This document shows, in pieces, positions 32,393 to 43,096 of a stretch of DNA of 64,000 nucleotides. The stretch's first letter is position 1; each line of letters starts with the position of its first letter. The stretch comes from Rodentibacter caecimuris. GTDB taxonomy: Bacteria > Pseudomonadota > Gammaproteobacteria > Enterobacterales > Pasteurellaceae. The translations under genes and the position numbers were made by a program. Location: the NCBI GenBank assembly GCA_001998905.1, contig MLAA01000002.1, positions 20,776 through 84,775 of the forward strand. Direction: 5' to 3'. The notes below the pieces were generated by a model, which was given only the letters and a program-made list of their open reading frames with translations, searched no databases and was not told the origin of the DNA.

Positions 32393-32904
32393 TGAAAATA
32401 TTAATTTTATATTCTAGTATTGACGGACAAACTAAAAAAATCGCTCAATTTATCGCAGAAAATTTAGAGGGAAAGGTTCAACTTCAAAGTTTAATGAGTT
32501 CCCTTGACTTATCTGAGTTTGATCTTATCATCATTGGAGCATCAATTCGATATGGTCATTTTGATCGTGATTTATATAAATTTATCGAGAAACAGACCGC
32601 ACTTTTGAATAGTAAAAATGCTGTCTTTTTTGCAGTGAATTTAACTGCTAGAAAGGCGGGGAAAGATACCCCTGAAACTAATGTTTATACCCGTAAGTTT
32701 TTACAACGTATTCAATGGAAGCCTAAGTTAGTTGGTGTTTTTGCCGGTGCATTGTTTTATCCTCGTTATAAATGGTTTGATCGGATAATGATTCGGTTTA
32801 TTATGAAAGTTACCGGAGGGGAAACGGATCCGACCAAAGAAATTGAATATACTGATTGGGAGAAGGTGAAAGCATTTTGTGTGATGATTAACTCACTGCC
32901 ATAG
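32392..32904 (+). CDS. hemG: Menaquinone-dependent protoporphyrinogen oxidase HemG
   Basis: 170 residues from the ATG at 32392, which overlaps the trkH stop; the extension further upstream is within trkH. Flavodoxin fold with FMN-binding loop LYSSIDGQTKKIAQF and the GASIRYGHF motif. It oxidises protoporphyrinogen IX to protoporphyrin IX with quinone as acceptor. An uptake signal lies in the coding region near 32597. Confidence 0.94.
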   Translation: MKILILYSSIDGQTKKIAQFIAENLEGKVQLQSLMSSLDLSEFDLIIIGASIRYGHFDRDLYKFIEKQTALLNSKNAVFFAVNLTARKAGKDTPETNVYTRKFLQRIQWKPKLVGVFAGALFYPRYKWFDRIMIRFIMKVTGGETDPTKEIEYTDWEKVKAFCVMINSLP

Positions 32905-32958
32905 ATTTTACTAGCGATGTGCTATAGCAAATAATAGAGTAAATGTTTACTAAAAAAT

Positions 32959-32988
32959 AAAACCGACATCGGGAAATGTCGGTTTTTT
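32959..32988 (+). terminator. Terminator between hemG and tsf
   Basis: AAAACCGACAT (32959-32969), loop, ATGTCGGTTTTTT (32976-32988). Strong T-run on the plus strand and A/T-rich on the other side, so it can serve both convergent operons. Confidence 0.88.
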
Positions 32989-33001
32989 AGGTTAGAAATG
33001 A

Positions 33002-33847
33002 TTAGACTTTTTGCATTGCTGCTACTTCTGCGGCAAAATCAGTTTCTACTTTCTCGATACCTTCGCCGACTTCAAAACGAATAAAATTGCTAACGGAGGC
33101 ATTGCTTTCTTTTAAGAACTCTCCAACAGATTTAGAGGGATCCATTACGAATGGCTGACCTGTTAGTGATACTTCACCAGTAAATTTCTTCATACGGCCT
33201 TCAACCATTTTTTCTGCAATTTCTCGAGGCTTACCTGATTCCATAGCAATAGCAACTTGGATTTCACGTTCTTTAGCGACAACTTCAGCTGGAACATCTT
33301 CCGGATTAACGAATTCAGGACGGCTTGCCGCAACATGCATAGCTACTTTTTTCAATAACTCATCGTCAGCTTTACCTGCAACTAGTACGCCAATTTTTGC
33401 TCCGTGTAAGTATGAACCCACTAGTTCTCCTTCAAGAGCTGCGACTCGGCGGATTGTCATATTTTCACCAATTTTCGCAACTAATGCGGCACGCTTTTCT
33501 TCAAATTGTGTTTGTAAGGCTTCAATAGTTACACCTTTGTTTGCAATTGCATAATCTGCTACTTCATTCGCTAACCCAAGGAAACCGGCATCTTTTGCAA
33601 CGAAATCTGTTTCACAGTTCATTTCGACTAATACACCATAACCATTGTTAACGCGCGCAAGAATCACACCTTCAGCCGCAACACGACCAGCTTTTTTAGC
33701 TGCTTTAGCTTGACCTGATTTACGCATATTATCAATTGCAAGTTCAATATCGCCGTTTGCTTCTACTAAGGCTTTTTTACATTCCATCATACCTGCGCCG
33801 GTACGATCACGAAGTTCTTTTACTAATGCTGCTGTAATTTCAGCCAT
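33002..33847 (-). CDS. tsf: Elongation factor Ts
   Basis: 281 residues. Guanine nucleotide exchange factor of EF-Tu. The N-terminal UBA-like part ([20 protein letters not shown]) and the TDFVAKD motif that contacts the EF-Tu nucleotide site are present. It follows rpsB after a 129-bp spacer. Confidence 0.98.
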   Translation of the reverse strand: MAEITAALVKELRDRTGAGMMECKKALVEANGDIELAIDNMRKSGQAKAAKKAGRVAAEGVILARVNNGYGVLVEMNCETDFVAKDAGFLGLANEVADYAIANKGVTIEALQTQFEEKRAALVAKIGENMTIRRVAALEGELVGSYLHGAKIGVLVAGKADDELLKKVAMHVAASRPEFVNPEDVPAEVVAKEREIQVAIAMESGKPREIAEKMVEGRMKKFTGEVSLTGQPFVMDPSKSVGEFLKESNASVSNFIRFEVGEGIEKVETDFAAEVAAMQKV

Positions 33848-33900
33848 TTTCTAATCCTCTCAAAACGCAGCTTTTTTGGCCGCACTTTATAAATAAAAAT

Positions 33901-33926
33901 GCAGGGAACCTAAAAAAGCCCCCTGC
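33901..33926 (-). terminator. Hairpin between rpsB and tsf, possible attenuator
   Basis: GCAGGG (33901-33906) pairs with CCCTGC (33921-33926); on the minus strand it is followed by ATTTTTATTT. It lies inside the rpsB-tsf transcript, so it probably lowers tsf expression relative to rpsB rather than ending the operon. Confidence 0.6.
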
Positions 33927-33976
33927 GACCAATTAATCGTTGTGATTAATAAGGGCTTAACGCCTTATTGCTTGAA

Positions 33977-34705
33977 TTATTCTGCAACTTCCGCTTCAGC
34001 AAGTTCTTCTGCAACGGCTTCTTCATTACCACGACCTTCTTTCACTGCAGAAGATGCAGCAGTTAAGTAAAGTTGAATAGCACGAGTTGCATCATCATTA
34101 CCTGGAATAATGTAATCTACGCCATCTGGTGTAGAGTTGGTATCGACGATAGCAAATACAGGAATTCCTAAGTTATTTGCTTCTTTAACAGCGATATGTT
34201 CGTGATCAGCACCAATAATAAATAGCGCGTCAGGTAAACCGCCCATATTTTTGATACCGCCAAGGCTTAATTCAAGTTTTTCCATCTCACGAGTACGCAT
34301 TAACGCTTCTTTTTTGGTTAATTTATCAAATGTACCATCTTGAGATTGGGTTTCTAAATCTTTTAAACGTTTAATTGATTGACGAACTGTTTTCCAGTTA
34401 GTCAACATGCCACCTAACCAGCGGTGGTTAACATAATATTGTTGACAATCTAATGCAGCGGCTTTCACTGATTCACTGGCTGCACGTTTGGTACCGACGA
34501 AAAGAACTTTACCGTTGTTGCTGGCGATACGAGTTAATTGTGCTAATGCATCATTGAACAATGGTAAGGTTTTTTCTAAATTAATGATATGAACGCCGTT
34601 ACGAGCACCGAAAATGAAAGGTTTCATTTGTGGATTCCAGTAGCGGGTTTGGTGACCGAAATGTACGCCTGCGTTAATCATTTCACGCATTGAAACTTGT
34701 GCCAT
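33977..34705 (-). CDS. rpsB: Small ribosomal subunit protein uS2
   Basis: 242 residues: [29 protein letters not shown] start, then IINLEKTLP and [13 protein letters not shown]. It binds S1 to the 30S subunit. An acidic tail rich in Glu and Ala ends the protein. First gene of the rpsB-tsf operon. Confidence 0.97.
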   Translation of the reverse strand: MAQVSMREMINAGVHFGHQTRYWNPQMKPFIFGARNGVHIINLEKTLPLFNDALAQLTRIASNNGKVLFVGTKRAASESVKAAALDCQQYYVNHRWLGGMLTNWKTVRQSIKRLKDLETQSQDGTFDKLTKKEALMRTREMEKLELSLGGIKNMGGLPDALFIIGADHEHIAVKEANNLGIPVFAIVDTNSTPDGVDYIIPGNDDATRAIQLYLTAASSAVKEGRGNEEAVAEELAEAEVAE

Positions 34706-34805
34706 AATATTTTCCTTTTAATGGGGTTGAGCCTCCACATACCAAGTAAACCGACCGTTTGGCACCCCGATTTACCCATCGGATATGTGTGTGTTGTTAA
34801 ATAAA
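34706..34805 (-). promoter_or_regulatory. rpsB leader, probable S2 autoregulatory element
   Basis: In the minus direction the leader contains GGGGTGCCAAACGG and TGTGGAGGCTCAACCCCAT ahead of the ribosome binding site GGAAAAT. These match the conserved loop of the gammaproteobacterial rpsB leader through which S2 represses its own operon. Function here is inferred by similarity. Confidence 0.65.
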
Positions 34806-34835
34806 TTCGCTGTGTTCTATTTGCACAAACAGCGG

Positions 34836-34858
34836 CGCACTTTATATCATAAAGTGCG
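34836..34858. repeat. Inverted uptake-signal pair
   Basis: CGCACTTTAT (34836-34845), ATC, ATAAAGTGCG (34849-34858): a perfect 10-bp dyad made of two head-to-head uptake signals, lying between ppiD and rpsB on the minus strand. Confidence 0.85.
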
Positions 34859-34910
34859 GTCAAAAACCAGCGTATTTTTTGATTCTGTGCTGTAATCGGG
34901 CATATAAATA

Positions 34911-34937
34911 ACTAAAGACACGCTAGGTGCCTTTAGT
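34911..34937 (-). terminator. Terminator of ppiD
   Basis: ACTAAAGACAC (34911-34921) pairs with GTGCCTTTAGT (34927-34937) with one mismatch and a five-base loop; the minus-strand tail is TTATTTAT. It lies 17 bp beyond the ppiD stop. Confidence 0.65.
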
Positions 34938-34953
34938 CAATGATTAAGAAGGA

Positions 34954-36816
34954 TTAGTTGTTAGTTTCTTGATTTATAAATGCTTGATTTATTTCAATTT
35001 GCGCTTTTTCCCTCAAAGCTTGCAATAATAAGGAAGAAAATTCAAGGCGATGGGATTGCAATAATTGCTGTTGAAATTGTTGTTTATCAGTTTCGGGTAA
35101 ATTACCATCTTCTACCTTATCTAAAGCAGCTACAACAACATCGCCATTTGATGAACGTACGATTTGGTAAGTTGGTTTGCTCTCTTCGGGTTTTTCAATA
35201 GCGAAAATACCACTGGTTAAAATAGGGTCTTGATTTTCATTTAGGCGAAATGCTTGAGATTGGCTTAGGGTAATATTGCCTATCTTAGCATTAGGGTTTT
35301 CTTTTAACTTCTCTATATATTGTTCCGCTTGTGCCGATAAGACCTGTTCAGCTTTTTGATGTTTGAGTAGTTGCTCGATCTGAGGTGTTGCCTCATTAAG
35401 GCTGAGAATGCCTTCTGCTTTGTGATCTAATATGCGAACAAAAATAATGTGCTGATCACCAACATTTAATGCATCAGAGTTAATGCCTCCGTTAGAAATA
35501 TCAGATCCAAATATAGTCGAAATCACATTTGGGAAATTTAACTCAGTAGGAATATTCTGGCGAGAAAAGTAGTCTGTTTCTTGTAGTTTGACATTTGCTG
35601 CTTTTGCCGCAGATTCTAAAGAATTACTATCTTCAAAGGCTTTTTCTGCCATTTGTTTTTCGATTGTGAAGAAACGGTTTTCAGCTAAGTTTTTCCGAAC
35701 TAAATCTGCAATATAATTTTTTACTTGCGCTAAATCCTGTGTTTTACGTTCTTTGACTAAAATAATATGGTATTTTCCGTCAACATTAATCGGAGAACTA
35801 AATTCCCCTACATTTAAAGTGGCAGCATGCTCTTCAAATGCTTTTGGTAATTCATTGGCGCTTATCCAACCTAAATCTCCGCCATTTTGGGCGGATAAAG
35901 TATCAACAGACAGCTTTTTTGCTAACTCGGAAAAATTAGCGCCTTGCTTTAGTTGTTGATAAACATCTTGTGCGGTTTGTTCATTCTCCAACTGGATATG
36001 AGCTAAATTCTGAGCCATAAATTGTGTTTTGTTATCTTGATAATATTGTGCGATTTCAACATCACTGACTTGGATTTCTTTTTCTACATCAGCGCGAGAA
36101 AACGAAATATATTGAACCTTAGCTTGTTCGGGTTGAATAAGTGAAGTGCGGTTGTTTTCATAATAGTTTTTTATTTCTTCTTGCGTTACATTTTGTTTGG
36201 CGCTTTCCTCTACAAAATTAAAACGAGCAAGACGTACGAAACGTTTTTGGAATAATAATTTTTCCATTTCATCAGCTTGCGCTGTTACAACAAATTCACT
36301 CTGACTTAACCCGTTTTGTAATTGTTGGAATGTCAGACCTCGACGTAGTATTTCGGCATAAAGATTTGGATTCAAATTACTTTGGCGTAAACGCTCTAGG
36401 TAAACAGAATTGTTAAATTTTCCCTCTGTTTGAAAAGTTGGATCGGCGACAATTGCTCGTTTAACCATATCATCACTGACATTTAGTTTTAATTCTTCGA
36501 CATATTGACGTAGTAATTCTTGATTAATCATTTGATTAATCACCGATTGACGCAGAGCGTTAACAAAATCCGGAGAATCGGTTTTCGATAAAAACTCTAA
36601 GCCTTCCTGTTGTGCCCGTTGTTCGAAAACTTGGTTGTATTCATTCAGAAAGCTTTGTTGAGAGATTGACTCTCCATTGACTTTAGCTGCGGAAACATCT
36701 GTTGATGAGAATAAATAGCCGGACATTCCACCAATCAGAAAAGAGAGGGTGATTAAGCCCAATATAGCTTTGGCAAAGGTACTGTTTGCTGCACCATGAA
36801 GTTTTTCAATTAACAT
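34954..36816 (-). CDS. ppiD: Periplasmic folding chaperone PpiD
   Basis: 620 residues. A single N-terminal membrane anchor (residues ~13-33, FAKAILGLITLSFLIGGMSGYLF) holds a periplasmic body. A SurA-N-like domain follows (~40-180). A parvulin PPIase-like domain is at ~265-355 (LSVDTLSAQNGGDLGWISANELP). It works near the SecYEG exit, releasing and folding outer membrane proteins. An uptake signal lies in the coding region near 36147. Confidence 0.93.
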   Translation of the reverse strand: MLIEKLHGAANSTFAKAILGLITLSFLIGGMSGYLFSSTDVSAAKVNGESISQQSFLNEYNQVFEQRAQQEGLEFLSKTDSPDFVNALRQSVINQMINQELLRQYVEELKLNVSDDMVKRAIVADPTFQTEGKFNNSVYLERLRQSNLNPNLYAEILRRGLTFQQLQNGLSQSEFVVTAQADEMEKLLFQKRFVRLARFNFVEESAKQNVTQEEIKNYYENNRTSLIQPEQAKVQYISFSRADVEKEIQVSDVEIAQYYQDNKTQFMAQNLAHIQLENEQTAQDVYQQLKQGANFSELAKKLSVDTLSAQNGGDLGWISANELPKAFEEHAATLNVGEFSSPINVDGKYHIILVKERKTQDLAQVKNYIADLVRKNLAENRFFTIEKQMAEKAFEDSNSLESAAKAANVKLQETDYFSRQNIPTELNFPNVISTIFGSDISNGGINSDALNVGDQHIIFVRILDHKAEGILSLNEATPQIEQLLKHQKAEQVLSAQAEQYIEKLKENPNAKIGNITLSQSQAFRLNENQDPILTSGIFAIEKPEESKPTYQIVRSSNGDVVVAALDKVEDGNLPETDKQQFQQQLLQSHRLEFSSLLLQALREKAQIEINQAFINQETNN

Positions 36817-36989
36817 TGATCAATGATCCTTTTAGTAAAAAGTGAGTAATTATAGCGAAAAATGAACCCTTTCACAGCTAAAATGTGCCGTGTTCGTATA
36901 ATAGCTTGAGAGCAATGATTATCAGCGTAAGACTATCAAAAATTTTTTCTTCATTTTTGGATTTCTGTTCTAAAAAATAACCGCTCTTC

Positions 36990-37414
36990 GCGCTTATTAG
37001 AGAAGATAATGCTGATAATGAATGGGGCTGACAGAATATTAGTATGTAAAAATACAAAGGTTATTCCTACGGTGAGAACATCAATACGGGTTGTGATACC
37101 TAGAGTTAATAATGATTTTAAGGTGAGGTTTCGCGTTTAGGATAATTTCCCGAATTGAAACCTTCATGGATTATGTGGAAGCTAATAAACCAGTAATAAG
37201 TGAAGGCAAACCAGTGATCCCAATCCTGAATTAATTCACCAAATTGCCTTCTGATTAGGTAATCAATAATAGGCATTATTCCTCTTAATAGACCAAAACA
37301 TAAATAGAGGGGTAATGCACATCTCAATGAAAGCAACGTATGCCTAGATCTTTAGACATTATAACAAAGGCAGCCACAGAAAGCCCTAATGCAATAAAAA
37401 GTGTTGATAATCTT
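36990..37414 (-). pseudogene. mntP: Decayed mntP (manganese efflux pump)
   Basis: Reading the minus strand from just after mnmE gives LSTLFIALGLSVAAFVIMSK (TM1 of MntP, where LGxSxDAFAV is usual), a stop, then GIMPIIDYLIRRQF...DWDHWFAFT...IIHEGF (TM2-TM3), another stop, and LLTLGITTRIDVLTVGITFVFL (TM4, normally LATSIDAMAVG). The key aspartates of TM1 and the small residues of several helices are lost and the frame is interrupted at least twice, so no full transporter can be made. MntP exports Mn2+ in other bacteria. The 36817-36989 stretch up to ppiD shows nothing else. Confidence 0.8.
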
Positions 37415-37416
37415 AT

Positions 37417-38775
37417 CTATTTTCCTATGCAAAATGAACTGAAGATATTTCCTAGTAGATCATCGGAAGTAAACTGACCGGTAATTTCACTCAGATGATG
37501 TTGTACAATGCGTAATTCTTCAGCAAGCAATTCACCTGCAGCAAATTCTGTAAGTTGAGTTAAACCAGCGTGTAAGTGAAGATCCGCCTGTTCGAGGGCT
37601 TCTAAGTGTCGACGGCGAGCTAAAAAACCTCCTTCGCTACTGGTTTGATAACCGACAGATTGTTTTAAATGTTCGCGTAATAAATCGATGCCAGATTGGG
37701 TTTGTGCAGATAAGCAAATAATCACATAGCCGTTTTCATTGTATATATTTTCTGCTTTGCCGCTAAGATCAATTTTGTTGCGTACAATAGTAATGGGAAT
37801 ATCTGTTGGTAATGTTGTTAGAAATTCTGACTGCACTTTTTCAAGATCTTGGCTATTCGGATCGCTATCGTCTAACATTAAAATGATCCTGTCAGCTTGC
37901 CCGATTTCATTCCAGGCACGAGAGATTCCAATACGTTCAACTTCGTCAGTGGCATCTCGCAGGCCTGCAGTATCAATAATATGTAACGGCATTCCATCGA
38001 TATGAATATGTTCGCGTAATACATCACGTGTTGTACCAGCAATATCCGTAACAATGGCGGCTTCGCGTCCTGCCAGAGCATTTAGTAGGCTGGATTTACC
38101 TGCATTAGGTCGCCCGGCAATAACGACTTTCATTCCTTCGCGCAAAATTGAGCCTTGTTTTGCTTCGGTACGAACATTTTTTATTTGTTGAATAATTTCT
38201 CGTAAGTAGGTCTCAATTTTTCCATCAGCCAAGAAATCTATTTCTTCATCAGGGAAATCAATTGCGGCTTCAACATAAGTACGCAGATAAATAACACTAT
38301 CAACTAATTTATTGATCTTATTTGAGAATTCACCCTGTAAGGATTTTAGTGCGGAACGGGCTGCTTGCTCTGAAGTGGCATCAATTAAATCCGCAATCGC
38401 TTCAGCTTGTGCCAAATCCAGTTTATCATTTAAAAAAGCTTGTTCGGAAAATTCACCGGGGCGAGCAAGGCGGACACCAGTAATTTGTAGAATACGTTTT
38501 AGCAGTAAATCTAAGACAATTTGACCGCCATGTCCTTGTAGCTCTAAAACGTCCTCTCCCGTAAAAGAGTGAGGTGCTTTGAAAAGTAATGCGATACCTT
38601 GATCTAAAATAGTACCGTCGGTATCTTTGAAAGGTAAATAATCCGCTATTCTTGGTTTAGGACATTTTCCTAAAACTTGTTGGGCGACTTCTGTTGCAAG
38701 TGGGCCAGATACACGTAAAATGCCTATCCCACCGCGTCCAATTGGTGTTGCTTGGGCAACGATAGTTTCTTTCAT
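37417..38775 (-). CDS. mnmE: tRNA modification GTPase MnmE
   Basis: 452 residues. N-terminal tetrahydrofolate-binding domain ([21 protein letters not shown]), a helical domain, an inserted G domain with P-loop [10 protein letters not shown] and DTAG and NKID, and the C-terminal FCIGK with the required Cys. With MnmG it installs carboxymethylaminomethyl groups on U34 of tRNAs. It is near yidC as in many gammaproteobacteria. Confidence 0.97.
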   Translation of the reverse strand: MKETIVAQATPIGRGGIGILRVSGPLATEVAQQVLGKCPKPRIADYLPFKDTDGTILDQGIALLFKAPHSFTGEDVLELQGHGGQIVLDLLLKRILQITGVRLARPGEFSEQAFLNDKLDLAQAEAIADLIDATSEQAARSALKSLQGEFSNKINKLVDSVIYLRTYVEAAIDFPDEEIDFLADGKIETYLREIIQQIKNVRTEAKQGSILREGMKVVIAGRPNAGKSSLLNALAGREAAIVTDIAGTTRDVLREHIHIDGMPLHIIDTAGLRDATDEVERIGISRAWNEIGQADRIILMLDDSDPNSQDLEKVQSEFLTTLPTDIPITIVRNKIDLSGKAENIYNENGYVIICLSAQTQSGIDLLREHLKQSVGYQTSSEGGFLARRRHLEALEQADLHLHAGLTQLTEFAAGELLAEELRIVQHHLSEITGQFTSDDLLGNIFSSFCIGK

Positions 38776-38988
38776 AAATGTTTCCTAAATAGACCGCACT
38801 TTTGTTTAAGTGTAGTCGTTTGCTGTTATGAGCGAAAAGCTTCAATACTCTCAATATTTGAAATATAAGTTTCAATGATATACAGGGAGGCAAACCCGGG
38901 CTATCGGATATCAGCTTTATTCTATTACGACATAATACTGCAATATTTTGGTATATCAGACTTATTGTATTGTGAAGTTTGAAAAATA

Positions 38989-39010
38989 AAAGGTATCCGC
39001 AGATACCTTT
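38989..39010 (-). terminator. Terminator after yidC
   Basis: AAAGGTATC (38989-38997), loop CGCA, GATACCTTT (39002-39010). On the minus strand it is followed by TATTTTTC. It separates the rpmH-yidC operon from mnmE. Confidence 0.75.
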
Positions 39011-39029
39011 ATTTATTTTTTGAATTTCA

Positions 39030-40655
39030 TTATTTGCTGCGAGAGTGTAATCCTTTTTTCTCTAGACCACGGTAGATCAACTGTTGTTGAACGATTGTAA
39101 TTAAGTTTGATGCCAACCAGTATAATACCAAGCCAGATGGGAACCAGAGGAAGAAGAAGGTAAACATTAACGGCATAAAATTCATAATTTTTTGCTGCAT
39201 TGGATCTGCAACTGGCGTTGGGGACATTTTTTGTAATAAGAACATTGATCCTCCCATCAAGATTGGAAGAATATAGTATGGATCTTGTGCTGATAGGTCT
39301 TGGATCCAACCGAAAAATGGTGCGTGACGGAGTTCGACAGCTTCCATAAATGTCCAATATAATGCAATAAAAATGGGCATTTGTAGAAGAATCGGTAAAC
39401 ATCCACCTAGTGGATTGACCTTTTCTTCTTTATAGAGTTTCATCATCTCTTGGCTCATACGTTGGCGATCATCACCAAAACGTTCGCGCATTTCCTGCAT
39501 TTTAGGTTGGAGCATACGCATTTTCGCCATTGAGGTATATTGAGCTTTAGTAAGAGGGTAGAGGATTGCTTTAACGACTAGTGTTACTCCAATGATTGCT
39601 AAACCCCAGTTACTGACTAGTGATTGGATTAGAGTTAATAATTTGAATAGAGGTTTTGCGATAAACCAAGCCCAACCATAATCAACGGTCAAGTCCAAGT
39701 GATTAGCTGTTTCTGACATTTGATCTTGTAATTTAGGACCCGTCCACAATTTACTAGTGATGGTTTCGGTTGTGCCAGCAGGAATCAGAACTGTTGAGCT
39801 ACGATAGCCGATAAATCCGACATTACTAGCTTTATCGGTTGATGTGTAAAGTAGATTAGTGGCATCTTGGTTAGGGATCCAAGCGGAGACAAAATAATGC
39901 TGTAAAATGGCAGCCCATCCAGCTTTTGTATTAATGCTGAGATTGGCTTTTTGCATATCGTCAAAACTGTATTTTTTATAATTTGTCTCAGCGGAAGAAT
40001 AAGCACCACCGGTATAAGTCGGCATTGCCATATTACCCGAGTTTTCGACGAGGGTATGCTTTAATTGTCCGTAAGCTTCTACTTCAACGGGTTGGTTACT
40101 TTGGTTTTGAATTTCAAAGTTAACCGCCACATCGTATTCACCGCGTTTTAATATAAAAATTTTGCGATATATCACGCTGTCCTTTTCAAAGACTAGCGGG
40201 ACCTGTAGTTCATTTTGGCCTTCTTCTAATCGGAAAAGGCTTCCTTCGATTTGATAGTTGGCTCGAGCGGTTTTACTATCAATTCCGTTTTTTCCAACTA
40301 AGCCACTTTGGGCGATATAAATATGTTCAGGTGTGTTTTTTAGTAAAGAGAATGGCGTGTCGGAATTTAGTTCAGCATTATATTTTAATAATTCAGAACT
40401 AATAACATCTCCGCCTAAAATATCTACTTTTAAGCGTAATACATCATTTTCGAGTGTGATAATTCGACCTTGAGATTGTGAATTCACGGTAACGGAATCT
40501 GAGATTGATGCATGCGTCGGAGTATCAGAAGCTATTTTTGCTGATTGTTCTGTTGTTTGAGCCGGAGGCGGATTTTGATCTAGTTGCCATTGCTGATAAA
40601 CAAGGAAAGAAATAAAGAATAGTGCTAGCACTAATAGGCCGCGTCTTGAGTCCAT
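39030..40655 (-). CDS. yidC: Membrane protein insertase YidC
   Basis: 541 residues with an N-terminal anchor ([17 protein letters not shown]), a large periplasmic domain (~60-340), and the conserved five-helix insertase core in the C-terminal 200 residues ([19 protein letters not shown], then [19 protein letters not shown]). It inserts membrane proteins alone or with SecYEG. Its ATG overlaps the yidD stop by one base. Confidence 0.97.
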   Translation of the reverse strand: MDSRRGLLVLALFFISFLVYQQWQLDQNPPPAQTTEQSAKIASDTPTHASISDSVTVNSQSQGRIITLENDVLRLKVDILGGDVISSELLKYNAELNSDTPFSLLKNTPEHIYIAQSGLVGKNGIDSKTARANYQIEGSLFRLEEGQNELQVPLVFEKDSVIYRKIFILKRGEYDVAVNFEIQNQSNQPVEVEAYGQLKHTLVENSGNMAMPTYTGGAYSSAETNYKKYSFDDMQKANLSINTKAGWAAILQHYFVSAWIPNQDATNLLYTSTDKASNVGFIGYRSSTVLIPAGTTETITSKLWTGPKLQDQMSETANHLDLTVDYGWAWFIAKPLFKLLTLIQSLVSNWGLAIIGVTLVVKAILYPLTKAQYTSMAKMRMLQPKMQEMRERFGDDRQRMSQEMMKLYKEEKVNPLGGCLPILLQMPIFIALYWTFMEAVELRHAPFFGWIQDLSAQDPYYILPILMGGSMFLLQKMSPTPVADPMQQKIMNFMPLMFTFFFLWFPSGLVLYWLASNLITIVQQQLIYRGLEKKGLHSRSK

Positions 40656-40915
40656 TATGTTTTCTCTTCGTTATTATTAATCTTTGGAGGGACAGGATCT
40701 AGTCCCCCCGCATTCAAAGGGTGACATTTTAATACACGTTTTAATGTAAGCCAACCACCTTTTAGCAATCCATGTGTTTTTAATGCCTCAATACCATAGC
40801 AGGAACAAGTCGGTATAAATCGGCAACGTGGACCAATTAATGGGCTGATAGCCATTTGGTAAAGTCGGATTAATCCTATTAGGATTTTTGTGCCAAGCGA
40901 ATGTGGCGTTGCCAT
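40655..40915 (-). CDS. yidD: Membrane protein insertion efficiency factor YidD
   Basis: 86 residues: [23 protein letters not shown], with conserved cysteines, and [19 protein letters not shown] are the family hallmarks. It is a peripheral inner-membrane protein that aids YidC. It overlaps the 3' end of rnpA by 37 bp, the same arrangement as in related genomes. Confidence 0.96.
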   Translation of the reverse strand: MATPHSLGTKILIGLIRLYQMAISPLIGPRCRFIPTCSCYGIEALKTHGLLKGGWLTLKRVLKCHPLNAGGLDPVPPKINNNEEKT

Positions 40916-41238
40916 AGTTTATCCAATGTTTGGTTAAAGGTTGAGTTATCAAGCTGACCAATTCCCTGTCTTGCTATTAGAACGAAGTCATAATTAGGCA
41001 GATAGTGCTGGTGCGAACGAAAATATTCACGAGTTAAGCGTTTAATCCGATTTCGATCATGGGCTCGTTTTAGATATTTCTTTGATACGGCTAAGCCTAA
41101 CCGAGGATGTTCAAGATTATTTTTACGGGCTAGAATGGTAACTTGAGGCGTGCTTGCTCGTAGAGGTTGTTCGAATACATATTTAAATTGGGAGGGAGTT
41201 AACAGGCGTAACTCCCTAGAAAAGTTTAACCTAGCCAC
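40879..41238 (-). CDS. rnpA: Ribonuclease P protein component
   Basis: 119 residues. The RNR motif region is present as [15 protein letters not shown]. It binds RNase P RNA for tRNA 5' processing. It is 14 bp behind rpmH. Confidence 0.96.
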   Translation of the reverse strand: MARLNFSRELRLLTPSQFKYVFEQPLRASTPQVTILARKNNLEHPRLGLAVSKKYLKRAHDRNRIKRLTREYFRSHQHYLPNYDFVLIARQGIGQLDNSTFNQTLDKLWQRHIRLAQKS

Positions 41239-41252
41239 AGCTAAAGAGTGGA

Positions 41253-41387
41253 TTATGCAGATAAACTTTTACGACCTTTAGCACGACGACGAGCTAAAAC
41301 TTGACGGCCGTTTTTAGTTGCCATACGCGCACGAAAACCGTGAGTACGGCTGCGTTTTAATACGGAAGGTTGAAATGTACGTTTCAT
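41253..41387 (-). CDS. rpmH: Large ribosomal subunit protein bL34
   Basis: 44 residues: [20 protein letters not shown] at the start and [12 protein letters not shown] at the end, the standard L34. First gene of the rpmH-rnpA-yidD-yidC operon, divergent from dnaA as in most bacteria. Confidence 0.97.
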
Positions 41388-41695
41388 TATAAATCTACCT
41401 AAAATCTAAATTATTTGTCCTAACCTTAAAGTTAGGAAACAAAAGAATTATTACAAAAATAAGGACGCAATTTTAATCATAAATTAAACATTCGTCAAAC
41501 AAGAAACGGAGGAATATTGGAAATAGTTCCAAAATCGGGGCGATTATACTGAAATTTCTAAAGATCTCAAGAAACCTTTTTATGTTTTTTTATCCCTTTT
41601 ATAAGGATCTTTTGTGTGGTTTATTGTAGAATTCACCCCGTATTTTATGACTTTCATACTAACGACAAATAATTGTTATACATAATCTAAGGATA
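41388..41695. promoter_or_regulatory. Divergent promoter region of rpmH and dnaA
   Basis: On the minus strand, TTGAGA (complement of 41565-41570), a 16-bp spacer and TATAAT (complement of 41543-41548) form a good promoter for rpmH. For dnaA no strong promoter stands out. One loose match to a DnaA box (TTATACATA, 41677 region) is seen, not a cluster, so this is not proposed as the replication origin. Confidence 0.6.
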
Positions 41696-43081
41696 ATGAA
41701 CGTGAACCTGTCATCAATTTGGCAAGATTGCTTATTGCAATTACAAGATCAAGTTTCTTCGACTGATTTAAGCACTTGGTTGCGCCCGTTGCAGGCGGAT
41801 ATTGAGTCTGATTCACATATCGTGCTTTATGCTTCAAATATGTTTGTTAAAGGGTGGGTTGAAACGCATTATCTGCCGATGATTACTCAAATTTGTCAAG
41901 CATTAACAAATAACTCCGAATTAAAGATCAGTTTAAAGGAGGGCGTAAAGCCAACGCCTAAACAAAATGAAAGGGCAAATATTTCATTTGTCTCTAGCTC
42001 TACTGAAAGTGCGGTCCGTTTTAATGGAGAATCGAAATCTTCTGCAGTACCGACCAAATTTGAATCGCATCTCAATACTAAACATGTGTTTGAAAACTTT
42101 GTTGAAGGTAAATCTAATCAGTTGGCTCGTGCTGTCGGACAAAAATTAGCACAATCACCAGGCGAACAAACTGCAAATCCTTTCTTTCTATATGGCGGAA
42201 CCGGTTTAGGGAAAACCCATTTATTACATGCTATTGGTAATGGGATCTTAGCTAATAAGCCTCAGGCTCGAGTGCTTTATATTCACGCAAATAATTTTAT
42301 GCAACATATGGTTAAGGCAATGCGCGATAATAAAATGGATCAATTTAAGAAATTTTATCGCTCTCTCGATGCTTTACTAGTTGATGATATTCAATTTTTT
42401 GCAGAAAAAGAAAAAACACAAGAGGAATTTTTCCATATTTTTAATAATCTATTTGAAACAGGGCGACAAATTATTTTAACTTCTGATCGCTACCCGAAAG
42501 AAATTGAAAAAATTGAAGAACGTTTAAAATCCCGTTTTGGGTGGGGCTTAACTACGGCAATTGAGCCACCAGATCTTGAAACTCGAGTTGCTATTTTATT
42601 GAAGAAGGCGGAAGAACATAATATGGATTTACCCGAAGAAGTGGCCTTCTTTATAGGGCAGAGGTTACGAACTAACGTAAGAGAATTGGAAGGGGCGTTA
42701 AATCGAATTAAGGCAACGCAAGAATTTAAAGGCGTTCCTATTGATATTGATTTTGTGCGTGATACGTTAAAAGATATTCTAGCTTTACAAGAACGTTTAG
42801 TCACAATTGATAATATTCAAAAAGTGGTTGCCGAATATTATCGTATAAAAGTATCGGATTTGAAATCTAAAAGTAGAGCTCGTTCAGTAACTAGACCTCG
42901 TCAAATTGCGATGGCTTTGGCAAAGGAGTTAACTAATCGAAGTTTACCGGAAATTGGGCGTGCTTTTGATCGAGACCATACTACCGTGTTAAATGCTTGC
43001 CGTACAGTGCCAGTATTTCGTGAACAAGATAATAGTATTCAAGAAGATTGGGCGAATTTGATTCGTACTCTATCGGCCTAA
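41696..43081 (+). CDS. dnaA: Chromosomal replication initiator DnaA
   Basis: 461 residues. Domain I (~1-90), linker, AAA+ domain III (Walker [12 protein letters not shown], Walker [10 protein letters not shown]) and domain IV with the DnaA-box recognition helix ([20 protein letters not shown]). It opens the origin and loads the helicase. An uptake signal in the linker near 42008 encodes ESAVRF, a place that tolerates extra residues. Confidence 0.98.
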   Translation: MNVNLSSIWQDCLLQLQDQVSSTDLSTWLRPLQADIESDSHIVLYASNMFVKGWVETHYLPMITQICQALTNNSELKISLKEGVKPTPKQNERANISFVSSSTESAVRFNGESKSSAVPTKFESHLNTKHVFENFVEGKSNQLARAVGQKLAQSPGEQTANPFFLYGGTGLGKTHLLHAIGNGILANKPQARVLYIHANNFMQHMVKAMRDNKMDQFKKFYRSLDALLVDDIQFFAEKEKTQEEFFHIFNNLFETGRQIILTSDRYPKEIEKIEERLKSRFGWGLTTAIEPPDLETRVAILLKKAEEHNMDLPEEVAFFIGQRLRTNVRELEGALNRIKATQEFKGVPIDIDFVRDTLKDILALQERLVTIDNIQKVVAEYYRIKVSDLKSKSRARSVTRPRQIAMALAKELTNRSLPEIGRAFDRDHTTVLNACRTVPVFREQDNSIQEDWANLIRTLSA

Positions 43082-43096
43082 AGTGAAGGAGCAAAT

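Noticed and set aside
37118..37336. 72-codon open frame on the minus strand
   Set aside because: It is a piece of the decayed mntP: recognisable MntP residues continue on both sides in other frames or after stops.
41388..41695. Replication origin beside dnaA
   Set aside because: Only one loose DnaA-box match and no AT-rich 13-mer array were seen; the nearby gene set alone does not prove an origin.
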